Below, one piece after another: positions 34,466 to 42,469 of a stretch of DNA of 49,674 nt (positions are counted from its first letter, which is position 1; each line of letters opens with the position of its first letter). This DNA is from Pseudomonadota bacterium. GTDB lineage: Bacteria; Pseudomonadota; Alphaproteobacteria; Rhizobiales; Rhizobiaceae. The stretch lies in assembly GCA_023387775.1 (NCBI GenBank), contig JAEWHN010000094.1, positions 1 to 49,674 of the forward strand. The letters are read 5' to 3'. The notes below the pieces were generated by a model. It searched no databases. It was not told the origin of the DNA and worked only from the letters and a program-made list of their open reading frames with translations. A program made the position numbers and the translations under genes.

Positions 34466-34747
34466 TCAGCGCTTGCTGGCGTTCTCGTAGATCGCGGAAC
34501 GGTCGCGCTTGCCGACCGCAATCACCAGCACGACAAGCTCGCCGTCGATCACCTCATAGACCAGCCGGTAGCCGGAACTGCGCAGCTTGATCTTGTAACG
34601 GTCCTTGGCGCCGCGCAGCTTGGCCGAAGGCACATGCGGGTTTTCGCACCGCTCCTTCAATTTCTTGCGGAACTGCTCGCGCGTGTTGGCATCGAGCTTC
34701 CGCCACTCCTTCAGCGCCGATTCGAGAAATTCGAGCTCATAGCTCAT
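34466..34747 (-). CDS. RelE/ParE-family toxin
   Basis: A 93-residue basic protein with the RelE fold pattern: MSYELEFLESALKEWRKLD, KLRGAKDRYKIKLRSSGYRLVYEV and VLVIAVGKRDRSAIYENA. The R-S-GYRLVYEV strand and the C-terminal R..IYE are typical of mRNA-cleaving RelE toxins. Its ATG at 34747 lies inside the antitoxin gene end (overlap of 11 bases), as usual for such pairs; a TTG one codon earlier is possible. It is three bases from the convergent deaminase gene end. Confidence 0.9.
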   Translation of the reverse strand: MSYELEFLESALKEWRKLDANTREQFRKKLKERCENPHVPSAKLRGAKDRYKIKLRSSGYRLVYEVIDGELVVLVIAVGKRDRSAIYENASKR

Positions 34748-34985
34748 CAAGCTTCACGCGGACGCGCTTTTCGCCCTTGCGTGCGTCGGCGATCGCGTTG
34801 AGCTCGATATCCTCAAGCCGGTCCATCATCGCCTCGAAGGCCTTGGCCGGAACGCAGTAGAAGGCCGGCTCGTTGCGGTTGAGGATCGCTACCGGAAAGC
34901 CTTCGCCGGCCGCGACCGTACCCATCGGGTTCTTCTTCAGCTCCGAGACGCTTGCGGTCACTTCCGCCAGGATGGTGTGCGGCAT
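34737..34985 (-). CDS. Phd/YefM-family antitoxin
   Basis: An 82-residue protein beginning MPHTILAEVTASVSELKKNP, the Phd/YefM DNA-binding N-terminus, with FPVAILNRNEPAFYCVPA in the core and a charged C-terminal helix (about 50-82) to neutralise the toxin. AGGAGC precedes ATG 34985. It is first in a two-gene leftward operon with the RelE toxin and should repress its own promoter. Confidence 0.9.
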   Translation of the reverse strand: MPHTILAEVTASVSELKKNPMGTVAAGEGFPVAILNRNEPAFYCVPAKAFEAMMDRLEDIELNAIADARKGEKRVRVKLDEL

Positions 34986-34998
34986 TGGATGCTCCTTT

Positions 34999-35045
34999 AT
35001 TGGCACCATAAATAATACCTTTAACAGGTCTTTTCAATTGGCACC
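34999..35045. promoter_or_regulatory. Toxin-antitoxin promoter/operator region
   Basis: ACCTTTAACAGGT (35017-35029) is a dyad with 4-base arms, lying between two direct copies of ATTGGCACC (34999-35007 and 35037-35045). The area is AT-rich and 14-60 bases upstream of the antitoxin start, where Phd-type autorepression sites lie. Confidence 0.4.
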
Positions 35046-35160
35046 CAAGTCACGCAAGTGCCGCCGGTCAGGCCGCAAACAGCAATGCGCGCGACGTTCC
35101 CTCGCCTTGCCTAGGGGCAACCGGATGTGCCTCTATGCGCGCAATCAAGGAGAGGCATTC

Positions 35161-37143
35161 ATGAAGACCGTCACCGAATTTCCGCGCAAGGTCGTCGAGC
35201 ATCCCGACATGGGGATCGTCATGCCCGACGGCTGCCGGCTTTCGGCGCGGGTGTGGATGCCCGAGGACGCCGAACAGGCTCCGGTGCCGGTGATTCTCGA
35301 GCACCTGCCCTACCGCAAGCGCGACGGCACCACCGCGCGCGACTGCCTCACCCATCCCTATCTCGCCGGCCACGGCTATGCCTGCATCCGCGTCGACATG
35401 CGCGGCAACGGCGATTCCGACGGGCTGATGGACGACGAGTACACCGACCAGGAATGGCAGGACGCCTGCGATGTCATCGCCTGGGTGGCCGCACAGCCCT
35501 GGTGCAATGGCAATGTCGGCATGATGGGCATTTCCTGGGGCGGCTTCAATTCGCTGCAGGTGGCGGCCAAGCAGCCGCCGGCGCTGAAGGCCATCATCAC
35601 GCTCTGCTCCACCACCGACCGCTATGCCGACGACATCCACTACAAGGGTGGCTGCCTGCTCAACGAGAATTTCGGCTGGGCCTCGACCATGCTGTCCTAT
35701 TCGTCGCTCTCGCCCGACCCCGCGCTCGTCGGCGACAAATGGCGCGAGATGTGGCTCAACCGGCTGCAGCACCAGCCCTTCCTCGCTGAAACATGGTTCG
35801 GCCATCAGCGCCGCGACGGCTATTGGAAGCGCGGCTCGGTCTGCGAGGATTATTCGGCAATCAAGGCCGCCGTACTCGCCGTCGGCGGCTGGCACGATGG
35901 CTATCGCAACACCGTCTCGCACCTCGTCTCCAACATCTCCGCGCCGATGAAGGGCATCGTCGGTCCGTGGATCCACAAATATCCGCATTTCGCCGCCCCC
36001 CAGCCGGCCATCGGCTTCCTGCAGGTGGCGCTGCGCTGGTGGGACCGCTGGCTGAAGGGCATCGAGAACGGCGCCGAGAATGACCCCGCTTACCGCGCCT
36101 GGGTCATGGATAGCGTGCGCCCCTCCCGCTGGCATGACGCGCGGCCCGGCCGCTGGATCGCCGAATCGCGGTGGCCCTCGCCCAGCATCGAGACCCGCGA
36201 GATCGAATTACTGTCCGGCACCGCCGCGCCCGCCCTCGTCGCCTCGCCGCAGGATTGCGGCCTTGCCGGCGGCGAATATTTCCCCTTCACCTACGGCCCC
36301 GAACTGCCCGGCGACCAGCGCCCCGACGACGCCCGCTCGGTCTGCTTCGACCAGCCGCCGGCAGCCGAAGCCCTCGACATCGTCGGCGCGCCGGAAGTCG
36401 TGGTGCGGCTCGCCTCCGACAAGGCGCAGGCCAACATCGCCGTGCGCCTGTGCGACGTGCATCCCGACGGCGCGTCCGAGCTGATCTGCTACGGCGTGCT
36501 CAACCTCACCCACCGCAACAGCCACGAATTCCCCGAAGCCCTGAAGCCGGGCGAGGCGGTGGAGGCCCGCGTCGTGCTCGACCAGTGCGCCTATCGCCTG
36601 CCGGCTGGCCACCGCCTGCGCGTCGCCGTGTCCAGCGCCTACTGGCCGGCCATCTGGCCTTCGCCGGAGCCGGTGCAGCTCACGCTTTCGCAGGCCACGC
36701 TTCACCTGCCGGTGCGGCCGCTCGCCACGGGCGACGAGGCCAGCTTCCCGGAACCGGAAGCCGCCGCGCCCTGGGCAATCGAGACGCTGCGCGAAGCCAA
36801 TTCCGAGCGCCATGTCACCCGCGACGAGAAGACCGGCATGGTGACGCTGACCATCGTCGACGATTCCGGCCAGTACCGCGACCTCGACCACGGCCTTGTC
36901 GAAGGCGGCGTCACGCGCGAATGGTGGACCATCAATCCGGACGATCCGCTGTCGGCGCGCGGCGAAACCCACTGGAGTTCGACCCTGTCGCGAAATGAAT
37001 GGTCGCTGCGCACCGAAACATTTTCCACAATGTATTCCGACGCCAAAAATTTCTATGTGACCGGCAGAATAGAAGCTTACGAAGGAAGCGTGCTGATATT
37101 CGAACGGGATTTCAAGAACGAAATTCCGCGCGACCATATTTGA
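35161..37143 (+). CDS. CocE/NonD-family alpha/beta hydrolase (peptidase S15-like)
   Basis: A 660-residue hydrolase of the X-Pro dipeptidyl-peptidase/cocaine-esterase family. The nucleophile is Ser125 in MGISWGGFN; the oxyanion region is EHLPYRKRDGT, the Asp is probably in GGWHDGYRN and the His in GPWIHKYPH. A jelly-roll C-terminal domain follows from about residue 400 (RDLD..., VSSAYWPAIWPSPEP). There is no obvious signal peptide, so it is cytoplasmic and likely cleaves an imported ester or amide. AAGGAGAG precedes ATG 35161. It precedes the ABC importer genes on the same strand after 151 bases; that link suggests it acts on the imported substrate. Confidence 0.88.
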   Translation: MKTVTEFPRKVVEHPDMGIVMPDGCRLSARVWMPEDAEQAPVPVILEHLPYRKRDGTTARDCLTHPYLAGHGYACIRVDMRGNGDSDGLMDDEYTDQEWQDACDVIAWVAAQPWCNGNVGMMGISWGGFNSLQVAAKQPPALKAIITLCSTTDRYADDIHYKGGCLLNENFGWASTMLSYSSLSPDPALVGDKWREMWLNRLQHQPFLAETWFGHQRRDGYWKRGSVCEDYSAIKAAVLAVGGWHDGYRNTVSHLVSNISAPMKGIVGPWIHKYPHFAAPQPAIGFLQVALRWWDRWLKGIENGAENDPAYRAWVMDSVRPSRWHDARPGRWIAESRWPSPSIETREIELLSGTAAPALVASPQDCGLAGGEYFPFTYGPELPGDQRPDDARSVCFDQPPAAEALDIVGAPEVVVRLASDKAQANIAVRLCDVHPDGASELICYGVLNLTHRNSHEFPEALKPGEAVEARVVLDQCAYRLPAGHRLRVAVSSAYWPAIWPSPEPVQLTLSQATLHLPVRPLATGDEASFPEPEAAAPWAIETLREANSERHVTRDEKTGMVTLTIVDDSGQYRDLDHGLVEGGVTREWWTINPDDPLSARGETHWSSTLSRNEWSLRTETFSTMYSDAKNFYVTGRIEAYEGSVLIFERDFKNEIPRDHI

Positions 37144-37225
37144 TCCGAAAACTTCTTTATCCTAAAAGCGACGCGCCAATTGCGTCGCGACATGTCGCAA
37201 TCTGCCTTACGCAAGGCCAGCCGGA

Positions 37226-37255
37226 CCTCCACTATCGCCTTTCGGGCGGTGGAGG
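37226..37255 (+). other. Intergenic RNA hairpin before the first binding-protein gene
   Basis: CCTCCAC and GTGGAGG form an outer 7-bp stem with an inner CGCC/GGCG pair and a TTTC loop. It ends 39 bases before the TTG start at 37295 and has no U-tract. A smaller GCGACGC/GCGTCGC hairpin is at 37168-37188. These may shape mRNA processing or stability between the hydrolase and importer genes. Confidence 0.45.
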
Positions 37256-37294
37256 AGAATTACCGTCCGGACGACATGCAAGGAGGAGAAGTCA

Positions 37295-38884
37295 TTGTCG
37301 GATGAACTCGAATTTCTGGGCCGGCGCGTTGCCGCCGGCAAGCTCAACCGCCGTGACTTTCTCGGCCGCGCCGCGGCATTGGGCGTCACCGCCACGCTCG
37401 CCAACTCGGTTCTGAGCAGCGCTGTACGCGCTGAAGGCCCCGTCCGGGGCGGCGTGCTCAAGGCCGGCCTGCAGGGCGGCGAATCAACCGACGGCCTCGA
37501 CCCCGCCGCGATCAACAACCAGGTCACCGGCGCCTTCACCCGCTGCTGGGGCGAAAAGCTCATCGACATCGATGAGACCGGCAAGATCGTTCATCGCCTG
37601 GCCGAGGAATACGGCTCCTCGGCCGACGCCAAGACCTGGACCTTCAAGATCCGCAAGGGCGTGACCTTCCACAACGGCAAGGAACTCGACGCCAGCGACG
37701 TGCTCGCCACCATCGAGCGCCATGCCGGCCCCGAGACCAAGTCGGGCGCGCTCGGCGTGCTACGCGGCATCGACACCATGAAGGTCGACGGCAACGACTT
37801 CGTCATCACGCTGAAGGAGGCCAATGCCGACCTGCCCTTCCTGATGTCGGACTACCATCTCGTCATCCAGCCAAATGGCGGCAAGGACAACCCGCAGGCC
37901 GGCATCGGCACCGGGCCCTACAAGATCGCCTCGCATGAGCCCGGCGTGCGCGAGGTCGGCACCCGCCACGAAGGTTACTGGGACGCCCACAATGCCGGCT
38001 TCGCCGACCAGGTCGAAATCGTGGTCATCAACGATTCGACCGCCCGCATGGCCGCACTTCGCGGCGGCCAGATCCACATGATGAACCGGGTCGAGGCCAA
38101 GATCGTCGATCTGGTCAAGCGCATTCCCGGCATCACCATCCAGAACATCGCCGGCGGCGCGCACTATGTGTTCGCCATGCAGTGCAACACCGCCCCCTTC
38201 GACAACAACGACCTGCGACTGGCGCTGAAATATGCGATCGACCGCCAGGAGATGGTCGACAAGATCGTCGGCGGCTACGGCTCGGTCGGCAACGACATCC
38301 CTGTCAACCAGTCCTACCCGCTGTTCCCCGAAGACATCGAGCAGCGCGTGTTCGATCCGGAAAAGGCCGCCTTCCACTTCAAGAAGTCCGGCCACAGCGA
38401 CCCCATCCAGCTCATCACCTCCGAGGTTGCCTTCCCCGGCGCCGTCGATGCCGCCCAGCTGTTCCAGCAGAGCTGCGCGAAGGCCGGCATCCAGCTCGAC
38501 GTGCAGCGCGCGCCGGGCGACGGCTACTGGGCCGAGGTGTGGAACAAGAAGCCGTTCTCGGCCTCCTACTGGACCGGCCGCCCGACGCAGGACCAGCAGT
38601 ACTCCACCGCCTATCTGTCGGCCGCCGACTGGAACGAGACCCGCTTCCAGCGCGACGACTTCGACAAGATGGTCGCGGCCGCGCGCGCCGAGCTCGACGA
38701 GGGCAAGCGCAGGGCCATGTACCGCGACATCGCGCTGATGGTGCGTGACGAGGGCGGCGCGATCATCCCGATGTACAACGACTGGATCGACGCCGTGTCC
38801 GACAAGGTGGGCGGTTATGTGCCCTACCCGTCGGGCGAATTGATGAGCGGCCTGGCACTGGCCAGGTGCTGGCTGACCGCCTGA
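37295..38884 (+). CDS. ABC peptide-type substrate-binding protein 1 (family 5, Tat-exported)
   Basis: A 529-residue family-5 binding protein (DppA-like). The twin-arginine signal (NRRDFLGRAAALG) leads to an Ala-rich cleavage region near AVRAEG. SBP_bac_5 features include TWTFKIRKGVTFHNGKEL and GIGTGPYKI. The start is TTG at 37295 with GGAGGA eight bases upstream; the paralogue at 39068 aligns from the same residue (MSDELEFLGRR versus MSEELKFLSRR), confirming it. It is followed by a G10 tract and hairpin, then the paralogue and the membrane subunits. Ligand unknown: peptide, opine or ester-like amide. Confidence 0.9.
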   Translation: MSDELEFLGRRVAAGKLNRRDFLGRAAALGVTATLANSVLSSAVRAEGPVRGGVLKAGLQGGESTDGLDPAAINNQVTGAFTRCWGEKLIDIDETGKIVHRLAEEYGSSADAKTWTFKIRKGVTFHNGKELDASDVLATIERHAGPETKSGALGVLRGIDTMKVDGNDFVITLKEANADLPFLMSDYHLVIQPNGGKDNPQAGIGTGPYKIASHEPGVREVGTRHEGYWDAHNAGFADQVEIVVINDSTARMAALRGGQIHMMNRVEAKIVDLVKRIPGITIQNIAGGAHYVFAMQCNTAPFDNNDLRLALKYAIDRQEMVDKIVGGYGSVGNDIPVNQSYPLFPEDIEQRVFDPEKAAFHFKKSGHSDPIQLITSEVAFPGAVDAAQLFQQSCAKAGIQLDVQRAPGDGYWAEVWNKKPFSASYWTGRPTQDQQYSTAYLSAADWNETRFQRDDFDKMVAAARAELDEGKRRAMYRDIALMVRDEGGAIIPMYNDWIDAVSDKVGGYVPYPSGELMSGLALARCWLTA

Positions 38885-38897
38885 CGTGGTCTCTCCT

Positions 38898-38928
38898 GGG
38901 GGGGGGGCGCCTGCTCGACGGCGCCCCT
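38898..38928 (+). other. G10 homopolymer and stem-loop between tandem binding-protein genes
   Basis: A run of ten G (38898-38907) leads into GGGGCGCC (38904-38911), which pairs perfectly with GGCGCCCC (38920-38927) over an 8-base loop. No U-tract follows, so it looks more like a 3' mRNA-stabilising hairpin than a terminator. The G-run is outside coding sequence. Confidence 0.55.
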
Positions 38929-39067
38929 TGGTCCACAGCCTGCACCTCATTTACGCCACGCAATGTCGTAATTCGCCTTGCCGAAGGCAAAGTCTTCCGC
39001 GCAATATCAGCCAAATAACCAATTACAAGACTGACCACAGTCACCTAACCGGAGTGAGGAACCAAGT

Positions 39068-40651
39068 ATGTCCGAAGAATTGAAGTTTCTGAGCCGTCGT
39101 GTCGTTACGGGCAAGCTCAGCCGCCGCGATTTCCTGGGTCGCGCGGCCGCCCTGGGCGTGACTGCCGCCTTCGCCAACACCCTGCTCGGCAGCGCCGCGC
39201 GCGCCGAAGGCCCGCAGAGGGGCGGCACGCTGAAGGCCGGCATGCAGGGCGGCGAATCCACCAACAGCCTCGACCCGGCTTCCTGGCAGAGCCAGGTTCC
39301 CTACAAGTTCGGCCGCCAGTGGGGCGAGCAGCTTGTCCAGCTTTCGCCCGATGGCGACGTCAAGCCTTGCCTGGCCGAAGAGTGGGGCGCTTCCGCCGAC
39401 GCCAAGACCTGGACCTTCAAGATCCGCAAGGGCGTGCAGTTCCACAACGGCAAGGAGCTGACCCCCGATGACGTGCTGGCCACGATGGAGCGCCACTCCG
39501 ACGAGAAGTCGAAGTCGGGCGCGCTCGGCCTCATGGGCGGCATCGAGACGATCAAGGTCGACGGCCAGAACGTCGTCTTCACCCTCAAGGACGCCAATGC
39601 CGACCTGCCCTACCTGCTGGATGACTACCACCTGATGATCCAGCCCAACGGCGGCAAGGACGACCCGAACGCCGGCATCGGCACCGGCCCCTACAAGGTG
39701 GTGGTCAACGAGCCGGGCGTGCGGCATGTCGGCGAGCGCTTCGCCAACTACTGGCGCGATGATCGCGGCTTCGCCGACACGGTCGAGATCATCGTCATCA
39801 ACGACGCCACCGCGCGCTCCTCGGCGCTGCAGGGCGGCCAGGTCGACATGATCAACCGCGTCGAGCCCAAGATCGTCGATCTCATCAAGCGCGTGTCGGG
39901 CGTCACCATCCAGAACGTCGCCGGCAAGGGCCACTACGTCTTCATCGCCCACTGCAACACCGCGCCCTTCGACAACAACGATCTGCGCCTGGCGCTTAAA
40001 TACGCGCTCGACCGCGAGGAGATGGTGCAGAAGATCCTGCACGGCTATGGCTCGGTCGGCAACGACACGCCGATCAACAAGTCCTACCCGCTCTTCGCCG
40101 AGATCGAGCAGCGCACGTTCGACCCCGAAAAGGCCGCCTTCCACTTCAAGAAGTCCGGCCACGACGGCCCGGTGCTGCTGCGCACCTCCGACGTCGCCTT
40201 CCCCGGCGCCATCGATGCTGCGCAACTCTACCAGCAGAGCGCGGCCAAGGCCGGCATCACCATCGAGGTCAAGCGCGAGCCGGGCGACGGCTACTGGTCG
40301 GAAGTGTGGAACAAGCAGCCCTTCTCGGCCTCCTACTGGGGCGGGCGCCCGACGCAGGACCAGATGTACGCCACCGCCTACTATTCGAAGGCCGACTGGA
40401 ACGACACCCGCTTCGTCCGCGAGGATTTCGACAAGCTGCTGTTCCAGGCCCGCTCCGAGCTCGACAAGGACAAGCGCGTCGCGCTCTACAAGTCGATGGG
40501 CGAGATGGTGCGCGACGAGGGCGGCGTGATCACGCCCATGTTCAACGACTTCATCGACGCGACCGGGCCGAAGGTCGCGGGCTGGGTCGCGGACGGCAAC
40601 CAGGAGATGATGGGCGGCTACGCCCTGTCCAAGTGCTGGGTCCAGGCTTGA
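39068..40651 (+). CDS. ABC peptide-type substrate-binding protein 2 (family 5, paralogue)
   Basis: A 527-residue protein clearly paralogous to the one at 37295, collinear over its full length with the same Tat signal (SRRDFLGRAAALG) and shared stretches such as TWTFKIRKG, DLPYLLDDYHLMIQPNGGKD, GIGTGPYK and NTAPFDNNDLRLALKYA. Differences concentrate in loops, suggesting distinct ligands for one importer. GGAGTGAGGA lies before ATG 39068. The permease gene begins 16 bases after its stop. Confidence 0.92.
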   Translation: MSEELKFLSRRVVTGKLSRRDFLGRAAALGVTAAFANTLLGSAARAEGPQRGGTLKAGMQGGESTNSLDPASWQSQVPYKFGRQWGEQLVQLSPDGDVKPCLAEEWGASADAKTWTFKIRKGVQFHNGKELTPDDVLATMERHSDEKSKSGALGLMGGIETIKVDGQNVVFTLKDANADLPYLLDDYHLMIQPNGGKDDPNAGIGTGPYKVVVNEPGVRHVGERFANYWRDDRGFADTVEIIVINDATARSSALQGGQVDMINRVEPKIVDLIKRVSGVTIQNVAGKGHYVFIAHCNTAPFDNNDLRLALKYALDREEMVQKILHGYGSVGNDTPINKSYPLFAEIEQRTFDPEKAAFHFKKSGHDGPVLLRTSDVAFPGAIDAAQLYQQSAAKAGITIEVKREPGDGYWSEVWNKQPFSASYWGGRPTQDQMYATAYYSKADWNDTRFVREDFDKLLFQARSELDKDKRVALYKSMGEMVRDEGGVITPMFNDFIDATGPKVAGWVADGNQEMMGGYALSKCWVQA

Positions 40652-40667
40652 TCCCGGCCCTGCACAG

Positions 40668-41624
40668 ATGTCCTCACTCCTGAAACTGGTGGCCCAGCGC
40701 GTTGCGCTGGGCCTGCTCCTGCTCCTCGCCGTCTCGGTGCTGATCTTCGTCGGCACGCAGATCCTCCCGGGCGACGTGGCGCAGTCCATCCTCGGCCAAT
40801 CCGCAACGCCGCAGGCGCTTGCCAACCTGCGCGAGCAGCTGGGCCTGAACGACCCCGCCTATGTGCGCTATTTCCGCTGGCTGCTCGGCATGCTGCACGG
40901 CGACATGGGCACAGCCCTGTCCAACGGGCAGGACATTGCCGCCTCGCTCGGCGGCCGGCTGAAGAACACCCTGTTTCTGGCCTGCTGGGCCGCCGTCGTC
41001 TCGGTGCCGCTGGCCATCATCCTCGGCCTCATCGCCGTGCGCCACAAGAACGGCTTCGTCGACAAGTTCATCTCCGGCTTCACGCTGGCCTCGATCTCCC
41101 TGCCCGAATTCTTCATCGGCTACCTGCTGATCTATTTCGTGGCCGTGCAGATGCAGTGGTTGCCCAGCGTCTCGACCGTCTATGATGGCATGTCGTTCCT
41201 CGACCGCATGAAGGCGATAGCCCTGCCGGCCGCGACGCTGACGCTGGTGGTGCTGGCGCACATGATGCGCATGACGCGCGCGGCCATCCTCAACGTCATG
41301 CAGTCGGCCTATATCGAGACGGCCGAGCTCAAGGGGCTCTCGCCCTTCGAGATCATCCGCCGCCACGCCTTCCCCAATGCGATTGCACCCATTGTCAACG
41401 TGGTGATGCTCAACCTCGCCTATCTCGTCGTCGGCGTGGTCGTGGTGGAAGTCATCTTCGTCTATCCCGGCATGGGGCAGTACCTCGTCGACCACGTGGC
41501 CAAGCGCGACGTGCCGGTGGTGCAGGCCTGCGGCCTGATCTTCGCGGCCGTCTATATCGGCCTCAACATCATCGCCGACATCACCGCCATCGTGTCCAAT
41601 CCGCGCCTCAGGCATCCGAAGTAA
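40668..41624 (+). CDS. ABC peptide-type permease, DppB-like
   Basis: A 318-residue membrane protein with six helices. Typical features: ILPGDVAQSILGQSATPQAL near the N-terminus, LREQLGLNDPAYVRYFRWL, and the EAA-loop ETAELKGLSPFEIIRRHAFPNAIAPI that contacts the ATPase. It forms the inner-membrane channel with the DppC-like subunit. The gene follows SBP 2 after 16 bases and precedes dppC-like by 14. Confidence 0.93.
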   Translation: MSSLLKLVAQRVALGLLLLLAVSVLIFVGTQILPGDVAQSILGQSATPQALANLREQLGLNDPAYVRYFRWLLGMLHGDMGTALSNGQDIAASLGGRLKNTLFLACWAAVVSVPLAIILGLIAVRHKNGFVDKFISGFTLASISLPEFFIGYLLIYFVAVQMQWLPSVSTVYDGMSFLDRMKAIALPAATLTLVVLAHMMRMTRAAILNVMQSAYIETAELKGLSPFEIIRRHAFPNAIAPIVNVVMLNLAYLVVGVVVVEVIFVYPGMGQYLVDHVAKRDVPVVQACGLIFAAVYIGLNIIADITAIVSNPRLRHPK

Positions 41625-41638
41625 GGGGGACGGACAAG

Positions 41639-42469
41639 ATGCTGACCTTGAAAAACATTCCGCTGAGCGCCTGGCTGGGGCTCATCGTCACCGGCGTGTT
41701 CGTCTTCGCCGCCGTCTTCGCGCCGTGGGTGGCTCCGTTCCCCAACGCCGCAATCGTCGGCGACGTGTGGGAGCCGATGTCGTCCGTCCACTGGCTGGGC
41801 ACCGACAATCTCGGCCGCGACCTGCTCTCGCGCATGATTTTTGGCGCGCGCACGACCATCCTGATTGCGGCGCTGGCCACGGCGCTCTCCTTCACCATGG
41901 GCTCGATCCTCGGCTTCACCGCCGCCGTCATCGGCGGCTGGCTCGACCAGACCATGTCGCGCGGCGTCGACCTCCTGATGTCGATCCCCACGCTCATCTT
42001 CGCGCTGGTGGTGCTCTCGGTGCTGCCGGCCAATATCGCGACGCTGATCCTGGTCATGGGCGTGCTCGATTCCACCCGCGTCTATCGCCTCGCCCGCGCG
42101 GTCGCCGTCGACATCAACGTCATGGACTATGTCGAGGCGGCCAAGCTGCGCGGCGAAGGCCGCGGCTGGATCATCTTCCGCGAGATCCTGCCCAACGCGC
42201 TGTCGCCGCTGGTGGCGGAGCTTGGCCTGCGCTTCATCTTTGCGGTGCTGTTCCTGTCGGCGCTGTCCTTCCTCGGGCTCGGCGTGCAACCGCCGGAAGC
42301 CGATTGGGGCGGCATGGTGAAGGAAAACAAGGAAGGCATCGTGTTCGGCATTCCGGCAGCCCTCATCCCCGCCGCGGCGATCGCGGTCCTGGCCATCTCG
42401 GTCAACCTCGTGGCCGACTGGATCCTCAACCGCACCACCGACCTGAAGGGAGGCCGCGGCAATGGATAG
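41639..42469 (+). CDS. ABC peptide-type permease, DppC-like
   Basis: A 276-residue membrane subunit with the DppC-type N-terminus, then HWLGTDNLGRDLLSRMIFGARTTI (a hallmark), IPTLIFALVVLSVLP and the EAA loop DYVEAAKLRGEGRGWIIFREILPNALSPL, ending with FLGLGVQPPEADWGGMVKE. AAGGGGGAC-like ribosome-binding site precedes the ATG. The stop lies inside the ATPase gene start (overlap of eight bases). Confidence 0.93.
   Translation: MLTLKNIPLSAWLGLIVTGVFVFAAVFAPWVAPFPNAAIVGDVWEPMSSVHWLGTDNLGRDLLSRMIFGARTTILIAALATALSFTMGSILGFTAAVIGGWLDQTMSRGVDLLMSIPTLIFALVVLSVLPANIATLILVMGVLDSTRVYRLARAVAVDINVMDYVEAAKLRGEGRGWIIFREILPNALSPLVAELGLRFIFAVLFLSALSFLGLGVQPPEADWGGMVKENKEGIVFGIPAALIPAAAIAVLAISVNLVADWILNRTTDLKGGRGNG

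Noticed and set aside
34999..35045. Transposon target-site duplication from the ATTGGCACC repeats
   Set aside because: Only 29 bases lie between the copies and no mobile-element gene is present.
39041..40825. Leftward frame of almost 600 codons opposite binding protein 2
   Set aside because: Antisense shadow of a well-supported Tat-exported binding protein.
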